This document shows, piece by piece, positions 21,303-32,579 of a stretch of 64,000 nt of DNA. Numbering within the stretch: position 1 is the stretch's first letter; the number at the start of each line of letters is the position of its first letter. Under the pieces are notes generated by a model that saw only the letters and a program-made list of their open reading frames with translations, searched no databases and was not told where the DNA came from. Position numbers and translations under genes: made by a program. Location of the stretch: the NCBI GenBank assembly GCA_038501785.1, contig JBAMJR010000048.1, positions 41,001 to 105,000 of the forward strand, given 5' to 3'. The DNA comes from Myoxocephalus aenaeus. Taxonomy: Eukaryota > Chordata > Actinopteri > Perciformes > Cottidae.

Positions 21303-22640
21303 GACTGTTTATGTTGTTCCTGATAAAAGACAAATGTTTCTTCTGGTACTGTTCATATAAAAAAGAAAACAGATTTATATTCTGTTGTTAACTGTTGCTC
21401 CAGAGTGTTATATTGTTCTGATAACATTACATTAAAATAAAAGCGTGCGATACATTAGTTTTTACTTCCTTATTGAATTTGGCGCATAATGAGATCGCAG
21501 TTAATCACAGAAAGATAATGCGATTAATCAGTTAAATTTTTTCAACTTTGCCCAGCCCTAATATAAATATAATAATTTAAGATAATTGTGTATTCTTAGG
21601 TATTTAGTATATTTAACATTTTAGTTTTACAATTAAATAGAGAAACATAATAATACAAATATATAAATGAATACATTCAATACAGTAGTTCTTCACGTCA
21701 TAATCAGCAACCATTTCTTGACTTTAACCTTTTATTTATTGTTTAAATTACATGTTATCTGCTGCACCAGCTGACCTTCATCAATGAGACCTGACATGTT
21801 ATCTCTTCCTCTTTACTCACTGTGGCTTCTTAAAGAGTCAAAGAATAATCAATATTATCATGAAGATGACATGTTATCTCCTGTGATGATTCCTCTTTAC
21901 TCACTGTGGCTTCTTAAATAGTAAAATAATATTCAATATTATCATGAACATGGTTTGAACGTGTATAATATATTTAACTTAACACTGTTAAACATTTGAA
22001 ACATGTAATAAATAATCTTAAGCGTCAGATAACGATTCATAAAGTGAAATTAATTGCAGTTGTGACGTTTGACATCTGGTTGCGTTGCCTGAGTTTTGCA
22101 ACTAATTTCAAATTAAACGAGTATATAGTAGCAGCTAGCATTAGCTTTGTTCTTGCTAGCAACTTCATTCATATACTTTGTAAATACGATAAAGAGTTTT
22201 ATGATAAAATACAATATTTATAGTTTTAGATCGGTTTTATGACTTGACATGAAAAGTGTAGCATCCTACCTGTAAGTTAAAGTAGATATTTAATCAATAT
22301 TTCAGAGATCTACAAATCGCTTCACTCTCACAGATGTCAGTTGGTGTCTCTTGATGATGCGACTGTTCACTCCTCTGCACCCCTTCAAAATAAAAGTCTT
22401 TTAACTCCTCTACACTCCACTTCAAAATAAAAGTCCCATTTTTACGGTTGACATTTGAGAACATGAACATTTCTGGACAAAAGTATTTCAATTATTTCAA
22501 CAGCTTAAAACTATTGTTGTTTGTAAATATGTATTTTATTTTACATGTTTCAATAATAAAAGCATGCCATAGTATTTATTTTAAATGTATTATGATGAAA
22601 ATACATTATTTTATACACACACACACACACACATAGCCCG
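21303..22640. other. AT-rich intergenic region upstream of ALDH5A1
   Basis: No gene recognised. At about 21480-21560 the sequence GATTAATCAGTTAAATTTT followed by CCCAGCCCTA resembles one end of a fish hAT-type element, with no partner end seen nearby. A pair of about 85-bp direct repeats lies at 21785-21950 (shared TCACTGTGGCTTCTTAAA). Confidence 0.5.
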
Positions 22641-22775
22641 GTTGTGTTTGTGTGACCGTGAACGCATCAGCCCGCTTGTGTTCGGGTGACCCTGAACGCA
22701 TCAGCCCGGTTATGTTCGTGTAACCGTTGGACCCTGAACACACCAGCCCGGTTGTTTGTGTGGAGTCACGTGGTG
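22615..22775. repeat. (CA)n and about four degenerate 35-45 bp repeats upstream of ALDH5A1
   Basis: A CA run at 22615-22633 is followed by units with CAGCCCGGTTGTGTTTGTGT and ACCCTGAACGCAT. They lie in the presumed ALDH5A1 promoter or 5' untranslated region. Confidence 0.8.
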
Positions 22776-22954
22776 CACGCTCTTCCTCCGGACCGGTTCA
22801 AACCGACAGAAAGCGCCGGAGTTCTGCTGCGGAGCCTCGGGAGAAGCACGTCCCGCAGACCCTGTCCTCCAGCCCGCAGACCTCGTCCTCCAGGCGGCTC
22901 GCAGTGAGACTGCTCCCGCAGACGTCGTCCTCCAGCCCGCAGACGTCGTCCTCC
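22776..22954 (+). promoter_or_regulatory. GC-rich 5' region of ALDH5A1
   Basis: A CpG-rich stretch directly before the start codon, with a short repeat (CCGCAGACGTCGTCCTCCA). The frame is open upstream to an in-frame ATG at 22727, but 22955 gives a start like that of a mitochondrial presequence. Promoter status is inferred from composition and position only. Confidence 0.45.
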
Positions 22955-25900
22955 ATGTCCGCGCTCGCTGCCCTGAGGCCCCGCTCCTTCCTGCGGCAGC
23001 TGGTGCCCGGTGCCCCCGCCATGCAGCGGCTCTACAGCCTGGACGTGTCCGCGCCGCTGCTCCGGACGCGGGGCTACGTGGACGGCCGCTGGGTCTCCGC
23101 CGCCTCGGAGTTCCCGGTCCTGGACCCGGCCACCGGGGAGGAGATCGCCCGGGTGGCCGACTGCGGCCCCGCGGAGGCCAAGCGGGCCGTGGACGCGGCG
23201 CACCGGGCGTTTCAGTCCTGGAAGCGGCGCAGCGCCAAGGTACGCCTCCTATAATAATAATAATAATAATAATAATAATGCTGTGTGTATATACATACAC
23301 ACACACACACACACATGACCAGCTGTCCTGTGATTGGTCGCTGCAGGAGCGGGGCGGCGTGTTGAGGCGGTGGTTCGACCTTCTGACGCTGCACCGAGAG
23401 GACCTGGCCCAACTCATCACCTTCGAATGTGTGAGTACTGAAGTGGAATTCTCCTCGCCGGGATATTCCTCGAGTGTTCAAGAATTGACAGAACAGGTTA
23501 TATTACAGTCAAGGTTATTTATTTAGCAATTACACACATACATGAAATGCATACCTAATACAAGGCCTTGGACTCCGCTCCCCTGCTAGTCTGCCCTTCA
23601 CACGGTCAGCACACCTCAGGATGAGTGAGCCCCGAACTCAGAGAGTAAAGGGTTTTTATCCTCTTTCTATCTGACTTCCTTCTTTATCTGACTCCAATGC
23701 TTTTCAAATACATTAAAGGGGGAGCGGTCCATAAGTACATTGGCCATGGAAATGTCACGAGGATGAGTTATTCTGTCTGTAACCAGGGCAACCGTCACAA
23801 CATGAAACTGTGACCCCCAGACATTTGTGAGGAAAGAGGAACCCCGTCTTTTAGACAGAAACCAGACAAAAGGCCACGTATAAGGTCGTTTAAGGATAAA
23901 TGCAAGTTTGTAGGCTTAAACCCGGCCAACATGTACATATAAGGCTGCATCGGCCTCTGTCTGACCGGGTCGGAAAAGGTCAAGTGCAATTGGTATGTCT
24001 GGTCTGCGGAACCAAAACCACAGAGTGGGAAGTAAGAGTTTTGCGGTTTCTCAGACCTGAGACACACACACACACACACATCCTTCAGCATGAAGCAAGC
24101 GTTATCTTAAAAACAGACTATTCAGCCAATGCTATATAAATCATAAACAGAGTATTCAGCCAATGCTATATAAATCATAAACAGAGTATTCAGCCAATGC
24201 TATATAAATCATACATTTTTCTTCAGTATGTAGGACCAGTGTTTCCCCTAGCTCTACAGTAGGACCAGTGTTTCCCCTAGCTCTACAGTAGGACCAGTGT
24301 TTCCCCTAGCTCTACAGTAGGACCAGTGTTTCCCCTAGCTCTACAGCTTCAGGGGGGGCGACACAAACACTTAAAGCAGTGGTTCTCAAACCTTTTATGT
24401 AAATAACTTCATGTTGTGACTCCATCTGTGCTTTTATAAATAACAGAATAAAGAAAATTGCAATCACTTTTTAGTAAATCAGATTGCTCCATCAGACATT
24501 TTTTTTTTTAAATTCCAATCACTTAGAACAATGAAAAGTTATATCTGTGCAAAAAATAACTAATATTTAGTTACTACTAAATAGCTCATTGTGGAAAACA
24601 ATAAGCTATTTATTTGTTTGCCAAACAAAACAGAAAGAGATAGATGTGAGCATCAGGTTGCATCAGTGGAGCAGTGAGCCTCTACACATCTTTATAAACG
24701 GGGTTGTAGATTTGATACAATTCATGTTCAGCGTTGATCTGATATCTGTTTTCTGTTGAGACGCAGCAGAAAGGACGTCACGGAGACTTCTGGCAAAGAG
24801 ACAAAACACGGCGAGTCGCGCATGAGCAGCGTGACCTGTAACGGCTAACGTAAACATTTACCTGAGAGTACAGCATTCCTCCATTTCTCCCCGCCCCCCT
24901 ATTATAACGGTAGGGGAAACACTGGACCAGGACTAGGACCCAGACCAGGACCCCAGCACCGAGGACTAAACTGTCTGTCTCTCTGTCTCTCTGACCTGTC
25001 TCTCTGTCTGCCTCTCTCTCTCTCTCTGACCTGTCTCTCTCTCTGTCCTCTGACCTGTCTCCCTGCCTGTCTGTCCCTCAGGGTAAGCCCCTGCAGGAGT
25101 CCCTTGGGGAGGTGGCGTACTCCGCCTCCTTCCTGGAGTGGTTCTCGGAGGAGGCCAGGCGGGTCTACGGAGACCTGGTCCCGTCACCGGCTCAGGACCG
25201 GAAGATCCTGCTGCTCAAGCAGCCGGTGGGCGTGGCCTCCATCATCACGCCGGTGAGCAGCCAATCGGAAGCTCCTTCTGACCCAACGCCTGCAGAACCA
25301 CAGACTGTTAGCTAATGCTAAGCTAACATGCTAAGGGCTCGAGGTGACCCCAGAGTGAGCTTAGTTTGTGACCTTCGTACCTTTCAGGAAATGAGCGCGT
25401 TCAGAAGCACAAACTAAGCTAATATCAATCATATGGTATTACTACATATTATTATTATTATTATTATAATACGGGTAGAGGAAATCAAGCCTTCTGATTG
25501 GTTGAGAGTGAGTCACATGGTGTACTGTATTGAGCCATAATGTACGCTGACATTCTCATCAGAAGTCATTCCCCCCAAAATATCAAAGTTTACACCAAAC
25601 ATGTTTGTTTGAAATGAAACTAACGGTCTAAAGTCTGTTATTATGGGATGTAGTGACTATAAGCTGTTATTATGGGATGCAGTGACTATAAGCTGTTTGG
25701 AACACTCTGGGAGGTAAACAGTACACCATGTGACCAATCAGAATGCTTGATTTCATCTACCGTATTATAATATGTAATAACCACATCATATTAACATGTA
25801 ATAACCACATGATACTAACATGTAATAACCACATGATATTAACATGTAATGAACATACTACTAACATGTAATAAACATGTAATAACCTCTCTCCAGTGGA

Positions 25901-28900
25901 ACTTCCCCAGTGCGATGATCACCAGGAAGGCGGCTGCTGCTCTGGCTGCTGGCTGCACCGTGGTGCTGAAGCCGGCTGAGGACACACCGCTGTCCGCCCT
26001 GGCTCTGGCTGAGGTGCTGCTCTCCTCCTCCTTTTCATCTCCTCCTCCTCTTCATCTCTCCTCCCCCTCCTCCTTCCTGTGAATGACGGCATCCTTCCTA
26101 TCCTCAGCTGGCGGAGCAGGCGGGGGTCCCTGCTGGGGTCTTCAACGTGGTCCCATGTTCCAGAGAGCAGGCGGCGGCGGTCGGGAGGGTTCTCTGCACC
26201 GACCCCCTAGTGGCCAAGATCTCCTTCACGGGATCCACCGCCACTGGCAAGGTGTGTGCGTGTGTGTGTGTATATAATATGAGGTGGTCTTCTCCTTCTT
26301 GTATATTTATATATGTATATACACACGTATATATGAGGTACATTTAACGACACAAATCATATTTCTCTCATTTTCGGGTGATGACATCATAGAACATGTA
26401 AACCAGTAACCAGTGTGTGTTCTGCTCTCAGACGCTGCTGAAGATGGCTGCCGACACCGTGAAGAAGGCGTCCATGGAGCTCGGAGGCCACGCCCCCTTC
26501 ATCGTGTTCGACAGCGCGGACGTGGACAAGGCGGTGGGCGGAGCCATGGCCTCCAAGTTCAGGAACTCCGGACAGGTGACGTGGGTTCTGGGGGACGTGG
26601 GTTCTGGGGGACGTGGGTTCTAGGGGACGTGGGTTCTTGGGTTCTAGGTGACGTGGGTTCTGGGTGACGTGGGTTCTGGGCGACGTGGGTTCTGGGTTCT
26701 AGGTGACGTGGGTTCTGGGTCCTAGGTGACGTGGGTTCTAGGTGACGTGGGTTCTGGGTGACGTGGGTTCTAGGTGACGTGGGTTCTAGGGGACGTGGGT
26801 TCTAGGTGACGTGGGTTCTGGATTCTAGGTGAGGTGGGTTCTAGGGGACAAGGGTTCTAGGTGATAAGGGTTCTGGGTGACGTGGGTTCTAGGGGATGTG
26901 GGTTCTAGGGGACAAGGGTTCTAGGTGACGTGGGTTCTTGGGTTCTAGGGGACGTGGGTTCTAGGTGACGTGGGTTCTGGATTCTAGGTGAGGTGGGTTC
27001 TAGGGGACAAGGGTTCTAGGTGATAAGGGTTCTGGGTGATGTGGGTTCTAGGGGACGTGGGTTCTAGGGGACAAGGGTTCTAGGTGACGTGGGTTCTTGG
27101 GTTCTAGGGGACGTGGGTTCTAGGTGATAAGGGTTCTGGGTGACGTGGGTTCTAGGGGACGTGGGTTCTAGGGTACAAGGGTCCTAGGGGACGTGGGTTC
27201 TAGGCGACGTGGGTTCTGGGTTCTAGGTGACGTGGGTTCTAGGGGACAAGGGTTCTGGGTGACGTGGGTTCTGGGTCCTAGGGGACTTGGGTTCTAGGTG
27301 ACTTGGGTTCTAGGGGACGTGGGTTCTGGGTGACGTGGGTTCTGGGTGACGTGGGTTCTGGGTCCTAGGGGACGTGGGTTCTGGGTGACGTGGGTTCTGG
27401 GTGACGTGGGTTCTAGGAGACGTGGGTTCTAGGAGACGTGGGTTCTAGGGGACAAGGGTTCTAGGTGATAAGGGTTCTGGGTGACGTGGGTTCTAGGTGA
27501 TAAGGGTTCTGGGTGACGTGGGTTCTAGGGGACGTGGGTTCTAGGGGACAAGGGTTCTAGGTGACGTGGGTTCTGGGTGACGTGGGTTCTAGGCGACTTG
27601 GGTTCTGGGTTCTAGGTGACGTGGGTTCTGGGTCCTAGGGGACGTGGGTTCTGGGTGACGTGGGTTCTAGGTGACGTGGGTTCTTGGGTTCTGGGTGACG
27701 TGGGTTCTGGGTGACGTGGGTTCTGGGTGACGTGGGTTCTAGGGGACAAGGGTGACGTGGGTTCTAGGGGACGTGGGTTCTTGGGTTCTAGGGGACAAGG
27801 GTTCTAGGTGACGTGGGTTCTTGGGTTCTGGGTGACGTGGGTTCTAGGGGACGTGGGTTCTGGGTGACGTTGAACATCTGGTCCTCTTCTTGTAGACCTG
27901 CGTGTGTTCCAACCGTTTCCTGGTGCAGAGCGGAGTCCACGACCGCTTCATGGACCAACTGGGCCGAGCCATGGACACCCAGCTGGTCCTGGGTCACGGA
28001 TCAGAGCCCGGCACCACCCAGGGCCCGCTCATCAACGCCAGAGCTGCAGAGAAGGTCCAACCCACTTAACTCCTACTCTTAACTGTAGACCTGAACCAGC
28101 TCTAACTATAAACCTGAGTCAGCCCACCTGAAGCTCTTGAACTGGTCTGGTTCTCAGGTGGTCCACCAGATCTCGGACGCCGTGTCCCGGGGAGCCACGG
28201 TGCTGAGAGGAGGGAGGCGCCTGCAGGGGTCCTTCGTGGAGCCCACCCTGCTGGCCGGCGTCACCACGGACATGGTCTGCACCCAGGAGGAGACCTTCGG
28301 GCCCCTGCTGCCCGTCATCAGGTCCGTCTGAACCGTCACATGGCACGATGGACTAGTGTGACCTTTTAAATGTTTAAGACCTGCTATAGTGACCTTTTAA
28401 ATGTTTAAGACCTGCTATAGTGACCTTTTTAAACGTTTAAGACCTGCTATAGTGACCTTTTTAAACGTTTAAGACCTACTATAGTGACCTTTTTAAACGT
28501 TTAAGACCTACTATAGTGACCTTTTTAAATGTTTAAGACCTGCTATAGTGACCTTTTACACGTTTAAGACCTACTATAGTGACCTTTTACACATTTAAGA
28601 CCTACTATAGTGACCTTTTCAATGTTTGATGATAATAATTATAGGAAGAAAATGTATCTTTCTGCATAAAAACAAGGAGAGCTTCAGAACCGAGCAGAAC
28701 TTTGTGTTTGTTCTGCAGGTTCCACACGGAGGAAGAAGCTCTGGCCATCGCCAACGCCTCCACTGTGGGGCTGGCAGGTGAGTCTATCCACCTGGTTTAA
28801 CAAGTCAGTCACAACCCTGTAGGGACTAGCTGCTGGGTTAACTAATCACAACCCTGTAGGGACTAGCTGCTGGGTTAACTAGTCATAACCCTGTAGGGAC

Positions 28901-31148
28901 TAGCTGCTGGGTTAACTAGTCATAACCCTGTAGGGACTAGCTGCTGGGTTAACTAGTCATAACCTGCATCAGTCTACAGGACAGTTCAACTCTTCACTCA
29001 TGAACTTGTAGTTTAGCTGTGAGACGTTTAGCCCCTAACCCTAACCCTGACCTTGTTGACCCGTTATGACATAATAATATATATTATTATTATTATATTA
29101 TCTAGTTATAGTATTATATATTATTATTGTATTATATAGTAATAGTATAATATATATTTTATTGTATATTATATATTGTAACAGTATTATATAATATTAT
29201 TATATATTTTATTATTATTATTTATTGTATATTATTTATATATAATATTATGATTGGACTATTGAAGGAGGTGAAAGCTCAGCGGCTTCCTCTGACCTCT
29301 GTCTCCTCAGGTTACGTCTCCTCTCTGTCTCCTCAGGTTACTTCTTCTCTCAGGACGTCATGTCTCTCTGTCTCCTCAGGTTACTTCTTCTCTCAGGACG
29401 TCATGTCTCTCTGTCTCCTCAGGTTACTTCTTCTCTCAGGACGTCATGTCTCTCTGTCTCCTCAGGTTACTTCTTCTCTCAGGACGTCATGTCTCTCTGT
29501 CTCCTCAGGTTACTTCTTCTCTCAGGACGTCACCTCTCTGTCTCCTCAGGTTACTTCTTCTCTCAGGACGTCATGTCTCTCTGTCTCCTCAGGTTACTTC
29601 TTCTCTCAGGACGTCACCTCTCTGTCTCCTCAGGTTACTTCTTCTCTCAGGACGTGTCCTCTCTGTCTCCTCAGGTTACTTCTTCTCTCAGGACGTCATG
29701 TCTCTCTGTCTCCTCAGGTTACTTCTTCTCTCAGGACGTCATGTCTCTCTGTCTCCTCAGGTTACTTCTTCTCTCAGGACGTCATGTCTCTCTGTCTCCT
29801 CAGGTTACTTCTTCTCTCAGGACGTCATGTCTCTCTGTCTCCTCAGGTTACTTCTTCTCTCAGGACGTGTCCTCTCTGTCTCCTCAGGTTACTTCTTCTC
29901 TCAGGACGTCATGTCTCTCTGTCTCCTCAGGTTACTTCTTCTCTCAGGACGTCATGTCTCTCTGTCTCCTCAGGTTACTTCTTCTCTCAAGACGTCACCT
30001 CTCTGTCTCCTCAGGTTACTTCTTCTCTCAGGACGTCACCTCTCTGTCTCCTCAGGTTACTTCTTCTCTCAGGACGTGTCCTCTCTGTCTCCTCAGGTTA
30101 CTTCTTCTCTCAGGACGTGTCCTCTCTGTCTCCTCAGGTTACTTCTTCTCTCAGGACGTCATGTCTCTCTGTCTCCTCAGGTTACTTCTTCTCTCAGGAC
30201 GTCATGTCTCTCTGTCTCCTCAGGTTACTTCTTCTCTCAGGACGTCACCTCTCTGTCTCCTCAGGTTACTTCTTCTCTCAGGACGTCATGTCTCTCTGTC
30301 TCCTCAGGTTACTTCTTCTCTCAGGACGTGTCCTCTCTGTCTCCTCAGGTTACTTCTTCTCTCAGGACGTGTCCTCTCTGTCTCCTCAGGTTACTTCTTC
30401 TCTCAGGACGTCATGTCTCTCTGTCTCCTCAGGTTACTTCTTCTCTCAAGACGTCACCTCTCTCTGTCTCCTCAGGTTACTTCTTCTCTCAGGACGTCAT
30501 GTCTCTCTGTCTCCTCAGGTTACTTCTTCTCTCAGGACGTCATGTCTCTCTGTCTCCTCAGGTTACTTCTTCTCTCAGGACGTCACCTCTCTGTCTCCTC
30601 AGGTTACTTCTTCTCTCAGGACGTCATGTCTCTCTGTCTCCTCAGGTTACTTCTTCTCTCAGGACGTCACCTCTCTGTCTCCTCAGGTTACTTCTTCTCT
30701 CAGGACGTTATGTCTCTGTCTCCTCAGGTTACTTCTTCTCTCAGGACGTCATGTCTCTCTGTCTCCTCAGGTTACTTCTTCTCTCAGGACGTCATGTCTC
30801 TGTCTCCTCAGGTTACTTCTTCTCTCAGGACGTCATGTCTCTCTGTCTCCTCAGGTTACTTCTTCTCTCAGGACGTCACCTCTCTGTCTCCTCAGGTTAC
30901 TTCTTCTCTCAGGAGGTGTCCTCTCTGTCTCCTCAGGTTACTTCTTCTCTCAGGACGTCAGTCAGATCTGGCGGGTGGCCGAGGCCCTGGAGGTGGGCAT
31001 GGTGGGGGTCAACGAGGGGCTCCTGTCCACGCCGGAGGCCGCGTTCTGCGGGGTGAAGCAGTCCGGTCTGGGCGTCGAAGGCTCCAAGTACGGCATCGAG
31101 GAATACCTGCAGGTCAAGTACATGTGCTTCGGGGGCCTGCAGCCCTGA
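22955..31148 (+). CDS. aldh5a1: Succinate-semialdehyde dehydrogenase, mitochondrial, complete, 10 exons
   Basis: Exons: 22955-23239, 23347-23430, 25082-25252, 25897-26013, 26108-26251, 26432-26575, 27896-28054, 28158-28321, 28719-28777, 30937-31148. All junctions are GT-AG and in phase, giving 512 residues (human 535). The enzyme oxidises succinate semialdehyde to succinate with NAD in the matrix, the last step of the GABA shunt. The N-terminus is Arg/Ala-rich, like a mitochondrial presequence. WNFPSAMITRK, FTGSTATGK, MELGGHAPF (general base Glu about 283), GQTCVCSNR (nucleophile Cys about 317; Cys about 319 matches the redox-switch partner of human SSADH) and EETFGPLLPV are all present. The last exon's acceptor is preceded by a huge array of copies of itself (29305-30936), and intron 6 begins inside a minisatellite. 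It is convergent with KIAA0319. Confidence 0.96.
24231..24346. repeat. 29-bp tandem repeat, 4 copies, overlapping a hAT-like terminus
   Basis: The unit TAGGACCAGTGTTTCCCCTA followed by GCTCTACAG contains the CAGTGTTTCCCC end of the element that follows, plus its flank. Confidence 0.92.
24324..24924. mobile_element. Non-autonomous hAT-like element in ALDH5A1 intron 2
   Basis: It starts with CAGTGTTTCCCCTA and ends with TAGGGGAAACACTG, a 14-bp perfect terminal inverted repeat of hAT type. The interior has no transposase. A second hAT-type motif (AGTGGTTCTCAAACCTTTT, 24379) suggests a nested fragment. I could not identify a clean 8-bp target duplication. Confidence 0.72.
25430..25800. mobile_element. 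Foldback (MITE-like) element in ALDH5A1 intron 3
   Basis: The arm at about 25466-25530 (TATAATACGGGTAGAGGAAA ... CTGATTGGTTG ... TCACATGGTGTACTGT) is the imperfect reverse complement of about 25718-25780. The middle holds a duplicated GTTATTATGGGATG segment (25637-25690). Confidence 0.75.
26576..27870. repeat. About 16-bp minisatellite filling ALDH5A1 intron 6 from its donor site
   Basis: Units such as GTGACGTGGGTTCTAG, GGGACGTGGGTTCTAG and GGGACAAGGGTTCTAG run for about 1.3 kb. The authentic donor (GGACAG/gtgacgtggg) is the first unit, so donor-like AG/GTGACG recurs in many units. Confidence 0.96.
28345..28625. repeat. 31-bp tandem repeat, about 9 copies, ALDH5A1 intron 8
   Basis: The unit contains GACCTGCTATAGTGACCTTT and AAATGTTTAA, with CTACTATAG variants toward the right. 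Confidence 0.93.
28795..28970. repeat. About 36-bp tandem repeat, about 5 copies, ALDH5A1 intron 9
   Basis: The unit contains CCCTGTAGGGACTAGCTGCT and GGTTAACTAGTCATAA. It starts about 17 bp after the intron 9 donor. It is followed by AT-rich sequence with dense TATTAT (29060-29250). Confidence 0.92.
29305..30936 (+). repeat. 39-43-bp minisatellite that repeats the ALDH5A1 exon 10 splice acceptor
   Basis: About 38 copies precede the real exon 10. Each contains a pyrimidine tract, CTGTCTCCTCAG and the first exon bases GTTACTTCTTCTCTCAGGAC. Length variants of the spacer (CGTCATGTCTCT, CGTCACCTCT, CGTGTCCTCT) shift the frame. All three forward frames are open across essentially the whole array. 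In about 12 copies the exon start is in the frame that continues into native exon 10. Confidence 0.96.
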
Positions 31149-31256
31149 GCCGGACCTCGTGATGTTACTATGGCAACACTAGATATATACTTTATATTCA
31201 CCATTTTTAGATAATATTTTTTTACTTTTACAAGAGAAAAACTTTTGAGCTTAATG

Positions 31257-31262
31257 AATAAA
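31257..31262 (+). terminator. ALDH5A1 polyadenylation signal
   Basis: AATAAA about 109 bp after the stop codon, in AT-rich sequence. It is the first canonical hexamer downstream. Confidence 0.6.
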
Positions 31263-32579
31263 CTGAATTGTAAACTCTGATAAGTATCAACCAGACATCA
31301 TAATGATAATAATAATAATAACAATAATAGTCTTTCTGAAGGTCACTGGTTGACCTTCAGACCTTAAAAGATAAAACATGACGTGTTCTTTCTGTTTCCA
31401 ATATGATTATAGATGATAAATGTGCTGACATATTGCAATACATGTTCAAATTGATTAATGAGCCATTTTTAATGAATGTTCCATTCATGAAAACAAAGTG
31501 TTTAAATAATGTTTCCTTCAATAATAACTGACATGATAATATCTCAATCTGTCAGCTTAATAAACGGTACATTGATGAAACGTGACCTCTGTCTGACCTC
31601 TATGTTCAACCCTGTAGAGGACACTAACACGAGAGGCGGGCATCGAACACCCGGCCCTCAGCCGTCACATGACGGATCCTGGAGAAGAGTTTGATTATTG
31701 ATGGAAGGGTTACTGAGATCAGATGATGTTCTAATGAGCAGTGATCGTTACATATTGATTGAAGTTATTGTTTGTCCACATGACATCATCAGTCTGAGCT
31801 CTGCAGATGATTCACATGTTCCAGTTCAACCAGCAGGCCACTGGTTTACGGCCACTGAATACCTTTAAAACTTTGATTATGAAAACATGCAGAACAGGTT
31901 TTATGTTTTGATGTAACTCAATACCAGCTGGAGGTCGATGCTCTTCCATTGATTGATTGAAATAATTACTCCTCCAACTGGACACAACATGAGAGCCTTA
32001 AGGAGACAACATGAACACAGGTCATGTGACCAGAATAAACAACATAACATTCAATGTTTATCACATAATGATTCATAAAGGAGTAGTAGGAAGATGGAAA
32101 TGTTACCTGAGGAGTGAGACGGGTTAGGTCCAGACACGAGGAGTGAGACGGGTTATGTCTAGACACGAGGAGTGAGACAGGTTTATAATATCAGGGTGAA
32201 ACTGCGTTCCGATACTTTAAATAATAATCACAAATAATTTAATTTGATTAAATGTCTTTAAGTCACAATCACCGGATGAAGGAACACAATGCTGAACGCT
32301 TTACGAACTGTTTGGATCTCTGGGGAGTGAGAAGAGAACCAAGCAGAGAACCAAGCAGAGACCCTTGAGACTGCATCTGAAGACAGAATACTCCCTGGTG
32401 TCTGAGCCCATGTTCTCATGTTCTCCTGTTCTCATGTTCTCCGGCATCGCCTTGAGTCCTCGTGTCCTTTTGAAAGAGCTTCACCCTGAAATGGGACACT
32501 GGTTCATTTGACCTCACAGAAACAGGAATTCTGGGTAATAAAGTCCTTAAATGTCGAGGCTGCCAGAACGCGTCCAGGC
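31263..32579. other. Convergent intergenic region between ALDH5A1 and KIAA0319
   Basis: About 1.3 kb with no gene recognised. It must hold the 3' untranslated region of KIAA0319 on the minus strand. Small repeats occur at 32110-32185 (GAGTGAGACGGGTTA twice). Confidence 0.5.

Larger units (their letters stand above)
23241..25081. other. ALDH5A1 introns 1-2: microsatellites and repeats
   Basis: Intron 1 has (TAA)n at 23252-23279 and a CA run at 23296-23314. Intron 2 has a CA run at 24063-24080, three 34-bp repeats (24118-24210, CAGCCAATGCTATATAAATC) and a CT-rich run (24970-25080) before the acceptor. Other parts (23440-24060) show nothing recognisable. Confidence 0.75.

Noticed and set aside
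20217..21391. Four overlapping proteins of about 354-372 residues
   Set aside because: They exist only because the 51-bp unit is a multiple of three without stops; no unique coding sequence is attached.
29250..31148. A single 632-residue protein ending in the ALDH5A1 C-terminus
   Set aside because: The N-terminal 560 residues are translation of the splice-acceptor minisatellite. The native exon 10 starts at 30937 and joins exon 9 in phase.
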